Assembly: GCF_029167365.1 (NCBI RefSeq)
Contig: NZ_JARFNM010000001.1
Span: forward strand, 736,001 to 800,000
Source: Amygdalobacter nucleatus
Lineage (GTDB): Bacteria > Bacillota > Clostridia > Saccharofermentanales > Fastidiosipilaceae
Length of the DNA stretch: 64,000 nucleotides
Reading direction: 5' to 3'
A program made the translations under genes and the position numbers. Of this stretch, positions 60,185 through 64,000 are shown piece by piece. The notes below the pieces were generated by a model. It ran no database searches and had not been told where the DNA came from. It worked only from the letters and a program-made list of their open reading frames with translations. Position 1 is the stretch's first letter; each line of letters starts with the position of its first letter.

Positions 60185-60442
60185 ATGAAAACATTTACTT
60201 ACACAGTCAAAGATCAATTAGGTTTGCATGCTAGACCAGCTGGCTTATTAGCTACTAAGTCTGCTGCTTTCCAATCCAAAATTACATTGAGCAATGGCGT
60301 TAAAGAAGCCGATTGTAAGAAATTGATCCGTTTGTTGACACTTGGTGTTAAACAAGGTGACAAAATCGAACTTAAGGTAGAAGGCGAAGATGAGGATGCC
60401 GCTTTTAATGATTTGAAAGCATTTGTTGAGGAAAATCTTTAA
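60185..60442 (+). CDS. ptsH: HPr phosphocarrier protein with Lys at position 46
   Basis: 85 residues from ATG 60185, preceded by GAAAGGA; the upstream frame start at 60164 would add 7 residues. His15 in LGLHARPAG, the phosphate-carrying residue, is present, and the length and C-terminal half (LTLGVKQGDKIEL) are normal. An ungapped alignment with B. subtilis HPr places Lys46 where Ser46 should be (ADCKKLIRLLTLG against VNLKSIMGVMSLG). This protein therefore can carry phosphate for sugar uptake but cannot be phosphorylated by HPr kinase at that site. Confidence 0.93.
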   Translation: MKTFTYTVKDQLGLHARPAGLLATKSAAFQSKITLSNGVKEADCKKLIRLLTLGVKQGDKIELKVEGEDEDAAFNDLKAFVEENL

Positions 60443-60498
60443 GTTACAAATTATAAAGGCGCAAACTGTATGCTTACGCTTTTGACTGAGGTTTTAGA

Positions 60499-60822
60499 GT
60501 GAAAATAGAAGCAGCTAAATTAAGTGAAGAGGAACAAATTAAGCTCTGGCGTGAAGCTAGTGAGGGTTGTTGTGGTGATGGCAAGATCGTTTGGCCTAAG
60601 TTCGAAGATGATATTGTTAAGCCAGAAGAACTTACAAGCAAAGAGGAGCAAGATAAGTATCAGACTGAGTTGACTAATTATGTTGATAAGGAACGTTCCT
60701 TCAGTCAAGATCGCTTAAAGTTAGCTGCTTTGATTCGCAATGAATTGACTAAGCAGGTGGATAGGTTTGCTGATGAAGTAGCAAAAGACAAAGACAAAAA
60801 AGATAAAGAGAAAGGCTGTTAA
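60499..60822 (+). CDS. Hypothetical charged protein, 107 residues
   Basis: Starts GTG 60499; GAGGTTTTAGA upstream gives a weak site. The product is very acidic and basic in turn (about 45 percent charged), mostly helical (LSEEEQIKLWREASEGC, RLKLAALIRNELTKQVDRFADEV), and ends in a Lys-Asp-rich tail (KDKDKKDKEKGC). Two cysteines occur at 24-25 (EGCCGDG). I recognise no family. It lies between ptsH and rsmE, 12 bases before the latter, and is probably cotranscribed. Confidence 0.55.
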   Translation: MKIEAAKLSEEEQIKLWREASEGCCGDGKIVWPKFEDDIVKPEELTSKEEQDKYQTELTNYVDKERSFSQDRLKLAALIRNELTKQVDRFADEVAKDKDKKDKEKGC

Positions 60823-60834
60823 GGCTGATTTTGT

Positions 60835-61656
60835 ATGCAACACTTTTTTGTTTCAAATCTTAAATGGGATGAGCCAACTGGCTGTGGTACAAGCGAACTA
60901 GACTCTAAGCAAGCACATCACTTGAGCTGTGTGTTAAGAGCAAAAGTGGGTGATGAGTTGACTGTAGCTTATGCTAGAGAGATATTTCGTGCCAAAATCA
61001 GTGATATAACTAAAGATACTGTTAGCTTAGAAGTCTATAAGCCTGCATTGCCTAACTCTGAATTACCTTTGGATTTGCTACTTGTACAAGGTCTACCTAA
61101 GGCTGATAAGTTAGAGCATATAATAATGAAAGCATGCGAGCTTGGCGTTAGCGAAATTTGGCCATGTGTTTGTGAACGCAGTATCAGCCGTGATAAAAAA
61201 GAAAAACTTGCCAAACTCAGTCAAAGGCGTAATGAAATTGCTTTGGCTGCTTGTAAACAGTCACATCGAGCTAAGTTAGTCGAAGTTCAACCTAGTGCTA
61301 ATTTGTTTGATGTATTAAATATGATAGATGCAGATTATATTTTGTTTGCATATGAGCAGAGTCAGACTGAGCAAAATTTAGCAAATTGGTTTTCTGAACA
61401 CTACGCTGAGTTGAGTGCAGCACTTAAAACCAACGTAGCTAACAGCAAACGCAAACGCATCGCAATTCTGGTTGGGCCAGAAGGTGGCTTTTCAGAAAAA
61501 GAAGTTTTGCAAATTCAAAGCTTGGATAAGGCTTTTACGATCAATTTGGGTTCGCGTATTTTGCGGACAGAAACAGCGCCGCTTGCAATGCTCAGCTATT
61601 TGATGCTAGAGCTTGAACAGCTGACTATTAAAGTGACTGAGTATCAATTTGTCTAA
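60835..61656 (+). CDS. rsmE: 16S rRNA (uracil-1498-N3)-methyltransferase
   Basis: 273 residues, normal RsmE size range (about 240-250) with a slightly longer middle. N-terminal PUA-like domain (MQHFFVSNL, AHHLSCVLRAKVGDEL), then the SPOUT knot: LVQGLPKADKLEHIIMKACELGV, RSISRDKKEK, EIALAACKQSHRAKLVEV, ILVGPEGGFSEKEV and INLGSRILRTETAPLAMLS, all typical. Modifies U1498 of 16S rRNA. No T-run terminator is seen after it, only the next promoter. Confidence 0.93.
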   Translation: MQHFFVSNLKWDEPTGCGTSELDSKQAHHLSCVLRAKVGDELTVAYAREIFRAKISDITKDTVSLEVYKPALPNSELPLDLLLVQGLPKADKLEHIIMKACELGVSEIWPCVCERSISRDKKEKLAKLSQRRNEIALAACKQSHRAKLVEVQPSANLFDVLNMIDADYILFAYEQSQTEQNLANWFSEHYAELSAALKTNVANSKRKRIAILVGPEGGFSEKEVLQIQSLDKAFTINLGSRILRTETAPLAMLSYLMLELEQLTIKVTEYQFV

Positions 61657-61690
61657 TTTGTAAAATTGTGTTTTTAGTGGCAGTAACCTG

Positions 61691-61719
61691 CTGACAAGTT
61701 CACTAGTTTGCGCTATAAT
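61691..61719 (+). promoter_or_regulatory. Promoter of the CofE-like gene, followed by an 11-T run
   Basis: CTGACA (61691-61696), 17-base spacer, TATAAT (61714-61719). The start site should be near 61726, and an uninterrupted run of 11 T lies at 61731-61741, giving a U-run a few nucleotides into the transcript. The coding start is 156 bases downstream. Confidence 0.75.
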
Positions 61720-61881
61720 CATTCCCGTTGTTTTTTTTTTTGAGCGACGAAATGCTTCGATCGATGCATGCGCTAATTTAATAGAAACTAGATTTATTTA
61801 GTTTGTGGCAAATAGGTAGCCTGTAAATAGGTTTAGTTTGTATTAAATTAACGTTGAAACTATATCAAGGAGGCATTATTT

Positions 61882-63075
61882 ATGTCAGCTTTTTTAGGAA
61901 CAGTTGTTCGTGGTATTCGAGGACCAATCATCAACACAGGTGATGATATTGCAAAGGTAGCCAGTGATGCGTTATTAGCAGCAATTGATGGCGAAAAAAT
62001 CCAAGTTCAGGATAAAGATGTTTTCAGTCTTACTGAATCAGTTGTTGCAAGAGCTCAAGGCAATTATGCAACAGTAGATCAAATCGCTAAAGATATTAAA
62101 GCTAAGTTCCCAGGCGATAAGATGGGTATTGTTTTCCCAATTTTAAGCCGTAACCGTTTCTCCATTATGTTGAAGGCTTTCGCAAGAGCCAAGAAGGAAC
62201 TTGTGATTTTGTTAAGCTATCCACAAGACGAAGCTGGTAATGCATTGTTTGATCCTAAAATGATGTACAGCAGCAAAGTTAATCCTTACAGTGACGTATT
62301 AACAGAAGCTGAATTTGTAAGTAATTTCGGTGAAAGTTGCCATCCGTTTACGAAGATGAACTATGTTGAGTTCTACAAGCAAATTTGTGCTGGCGAAAAT
62401 TGCCACGCTGAAGTTATTTTTGCTAACCAACCACAGACGATTTTGCAATATGCAGATGAAGTTTTGACTTGCGATATTCATAATCGTGTAGAAACGAAGA
62501 ATCTCTTGTTACGTGCTGGTGCTAAGGTTTGCTACGGTATGTATGAAATTTTGACAAGCTCAGTTGATGGTAGCGGCTACAACGAAAAGTACGGTTTGCT
62601 TGGTACTAACAAGTCAACTGAAGAGAAGGTTAAGTTGTTCCCACGTGATTGCCAGAAAACTGTTGAGCGTATCCAAAGCATTTTGCGCGAGAAGACAGGC
62701 AAGAATATTGAAGTTATGATTTATGGCGATGGCGCCTTCAAAGATCCAGTTGGTAAGATTTGGGAGTTGGCTGATCCGGTTGTTAGCCCTGCTTATACAA
62801 GCGGTTTGGAAGGTACACCAAGTGAATTGAAGTTGAAGTACTTAGCTGATAATGATTTCTCCAACCTTGATGCTAAGTCCCAAAAGGCAGCAATTATTGA
62901 GCGTATCAAGAATAAGGAAAGAAGCGAAACAGCTGGTATGGCTGGTCAAGGTACAACCCCAAGACGTTTGACTGACTTATTAGGTTCTCTGTGTGACTTA
63001 ACATCAGGTAGTGGCGATAAGGGTACACCATTCATTTACATTCAGGGTTACTTCTCAAATTACGCTGATCAGTAA
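61882..63075 (+). CDS. CofE-like protein (coenzyme F420-0:L-glutamate ligase family)
   Basis: 397 residues, beginning GTVVRGIRGPIINTGDDIAK and continuing with FSLTESVVARAQGNYATVD, IVFPILSRNRFSIMLK, NPYSDVLTEAEF, HPFTKMNYVEFY and VMIYGDGAFKDPVGKIWELADP. This matches CofE-related proteins, which form a gamma-glutamyl bond in F420 biosynthesis. The longer Clostridial form is annotated under that family, but no other F420 gene (cofC, cofD, fbi) is in the window and F420 is not expected here, so the substrate is unknown. Codon use is strongly biased, suggesting high expression. AAGGAGG site; terminator follows. Confidence 0.8.
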   Translation: MSAFLGTVVRGIRGPIINTGDDIAKVASDALLAAIDGEKIQVQDKDVFSLTESVVARAQGNYATVDQIAKDIKAKFPGDKMGIVFPILSRNRFSIMLKAFARAKKELVILLSYPQDEAGNALFDPKMMYSSKVNPYSDVLTEAEFVSNFGESCHPFTKMNYVEFYKQICAGENCHAEVIFANQPQTILQYADEVLTCDIHNRVETKNLLLRAGAKVCYGMYEILTSSVDGSGYNEKYGLLGTNKSTEEKVKLFPRDCQKTVERIQSILREKTGKNIEVMIYGDGAFKDPVGKIWELADPVVSPAYTSGLEGTPSELKLKYLADNDFSNLDAKSQKAAIIERIKNKERSETAGMAGQGTTPRRLTDLLGSLCDLTSGSGDKGTPFIYIQGYFSNYADQ

Positions 63076-63089
63076 GTTAGTAGTTACTT

Positions 63090-63117
63090 AGCCGGTGCAA
63101 TGCACCGGCTATTTTCT
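63090..63117 (+). terminator. Terminator after the CofE-like gene
   Basis: AGCCGGT (63090-63096) pairs with ACCGGCT (63104-63110) with GCA/TGC further inside, then ATTTTCTT. Confidence 0.8.
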
Positions 63118-63137
63118 TGAATGTAACAATTTTGTAA

Positions 63138-63269
63138 TTGACAAACTAATGATGTTCTAGTAACATAGGAACGAAAAGTAGATTTATCTCACCTCAAGCT
63201 CAAGTAAAGAGGTTCTTACAAGAATGTATATGTGACTTGTTTGAACAGAGCGTGAGACTCTGTTTTTTT
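63138..63269 (+). promoter_or_regulatory. infC promoter and attenuator-type leader
   Basis: TTGACA (63138-63143), 17-base spacer, TAACAT (63161-63166). A leader of about 115 bases ends in a terminator hairpin ACAGAG / CTCTGT (63245-63250 with 63258-63263) with seven T, directly before the infC ribosome site. This is the layout of the L20-controlled infC-rpmI-rplT leader of Gram-positives. I could not work out the antiterminator pairing by eye. Confidence 0.75.
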
Positions 63270-63287
63270 ATATCAGGAGGTGTTACC

Positions 63288-63812
63288 ATCGCTAAGAAAC
63301 AAGAGCGTGTGCAAGTCAACGAATCAATTGTTTATCAGAAGTTGCGCGTTATAAGCCAAAATGGTGAGCAATTAGGTGATATGACTTTACAAGCAGCGTT
63401 AAACGAAGCTCATAGCGCTAATTTAGATTTAGTTTTAGTTGCTGATAATCCGGCTAATCCAGTTGCCAAAATTATGGATTATGGCAAGTATCTCTTCGAA
63501 CAGAAGAAGCATAAGAAAGAAGCTAAGAAGAATCAGAAGGTGCAAGAACTAAAGGAAGTTCAACTTAAGTTGACAACTGATGAGCACGATTTAAGCTTTA
63601 AACGCAAAAATACTTGTAAGTGGTTAGAGGATGGCAACAAGGTCAAAGTTGCTATTCGTTTCCGTGGACGAGAGATGACCTATGTCGATCAAGGACTAGA
63701 GGTTATGCGCAAGTTCGCTGAGTCTTGCCAGGATTTAGCGGTGATTGAGAAAGCACCTAAGTTGGAGGGGCGAAACATGTTGATGTTCTTAGCTCCTAAG
63801 AAAGCAAAATAG
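63288..63812 (+). CDS. infC: Translation initiation factor IF-3
   Basis: 174 residues (first codon read as Met). Start codon is ATC at 63288, chosen because CAGGAGG lies exactly 7 bases before it and IF-3 genes use rare ATT/ATC starts for self-control; the preceding in-frame codons code for the attenuator stem. N-terminal domain VQVNESIVYQKLRVI, linker rich in Lys (KKHKKEAKKNQ), and C-terminal domain KEVQLKLTTDEHDLSFKRKN, VKVAIRFRGREMTYVDQG are complete. Binds 30S and checks the start codon. rpmI follows. Confidence 0.95.
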   Translation: MAKKQERVQVNESIVYQKLRVISQNGEQLGDMTLQAALNEAHSANLDLVLVADNPANPVAKIMDYGKYLFEQKKHKKEAKKNQKVQELKEVQLKLTTDEHDLSFKRKNTCKWLEDGNKVKVAIRFRGREMTYVDQGLEVMRKFAESCQDLAVIEKAPKLEGRNMLMFLAPKKAK

Positions 63813-63857
63813 AACTTTAGTATCGGCTAAAGATAGAGATTGCAAGGAGGAATTCTT

Positions 63858-64000
63858 ATGCCAAAACAAAAGACTCACAGCGCTTCCAAGAAGCGTTTTA
63901 AGATTTCAGGCAGTGGCAAAGTTTTGCGTTATCATTCAGACAAGAAGCACAAATTAACTTGTAAGTCACCTCGCCAAAAACGTAATTTGCGTGGTTCAAC
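63858..64000 (+). CDS. rpmI: Ribosomal protein bL35 (3' end outside window)
   Basis: First 47 residues seen: PKQKTHSASKKRFKISGSGK, then basic SDKKHKLTCKSPRQKRNLRG. This is the bL35 pattern (PKMKTHSASKKRFK in most species). AAGGAGG 7 bases before ATG. Second gene of infC-rpmI; rplT would be expected next. Confidence 0.95.
   Translation, partial: MPKQKTHSASKKRFKISGSGKVLRYHSDKKHKLTCKSPRQKRNLRGS

Overview
The window is AT-rich, gene-dense DNA from a low-GC Gram-positive bacterium (Bacillota, Clostridia-like). The pointers are strong AGGAGG ribosome sites, lipoproteins with short Gram-positive lipoboxes, a Rex redox repressor, RqcH, a DUF1461 (Lit-like) membrane protein, and an infC-rpmI block with an attenuator-type leader. 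The lifestyle looks anaerobic and saccharolytic. I cannot name the genus from sequence alone.

Layout. 1-10.1 kb: tail of a ROK protein, a divergent DeoR regulator, and an L-fucose operon (FGGY kinase, fucose isomerase, fuculose-phosphate aldolase, RbsACB-type ABC importer, mutarotase) closed by a terminator. 10.1-11.6 kb: a complete IS3-family element with 3-bp target duplication. 11.6-16.3 kb: a dehydrogenase, a NUDIX enzyme, a chimeric pair of decayed genes (M20 amidohydrolase joined to a histidine kinase), a YgjP-type metalloprotease, pyroglutamyl peptidase and a NADAR protein. 16.3-20.1 kb: nrdF-nrdI-nrdE behind two NrdR-like boxes. 20.2-29.2 kb: a carbohydrate ABC importer with an unknown secreted protein, a sugar isomerase, two HAD phosphatases and a nucleoside hydrolase. 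29.2-36.6 kb: an accessory stretch with repeats, a toxin-antitoxin pair, an extracellular GH13 amylase, an unknown lipoprotein, deoC and a frameshifted surface protein. 36.7-45.7 kb: ruvC-ruvA-ruvB-queH, RqcH, rhodanese, PepO-type peptidase and Rex. 45.8-46.5 kb: a decayed MacB/FtsX-type ABC transporter. 46.6-64 kb: radical SAM protein, Maf, rnhA-NUDIX-ftsK-folD, tRNA-Val, CapA, HAD, Lit-like protein, ptsI-ptsH, rsmE, a CofE-like protein, and infC-rpmI (cut by the window end).

The most notable system is the ribonucleotide reductase. The NrdF subunit has lost three of the carboxylate ligands that hold the metal pair (Glu to Val116, Pro176 and Lys210), while the radical-site Tyr123, both histidines and Asp85 remain. 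This is the signature of the metal-free class Ie enzyme that uses a DOPA radical made with NrdI. It lies behind two NrdR-like boxes exactly 32 bp apart, one covering a TATAAT.

Other points of interest are an HPr with Lys at the regulatory Ser46 position, a ParE-like toxin with a repeat-coded His/Tyr/Asp-rich N-terminus, an array of about 23 degenerate 11-mers after the amylase gene, a 12-5-12 operator-like palindrome at the antitoxin start, a 21-bp palindrome on a TATAAT before a NUDIX gene, and an ATC start codon for infC.
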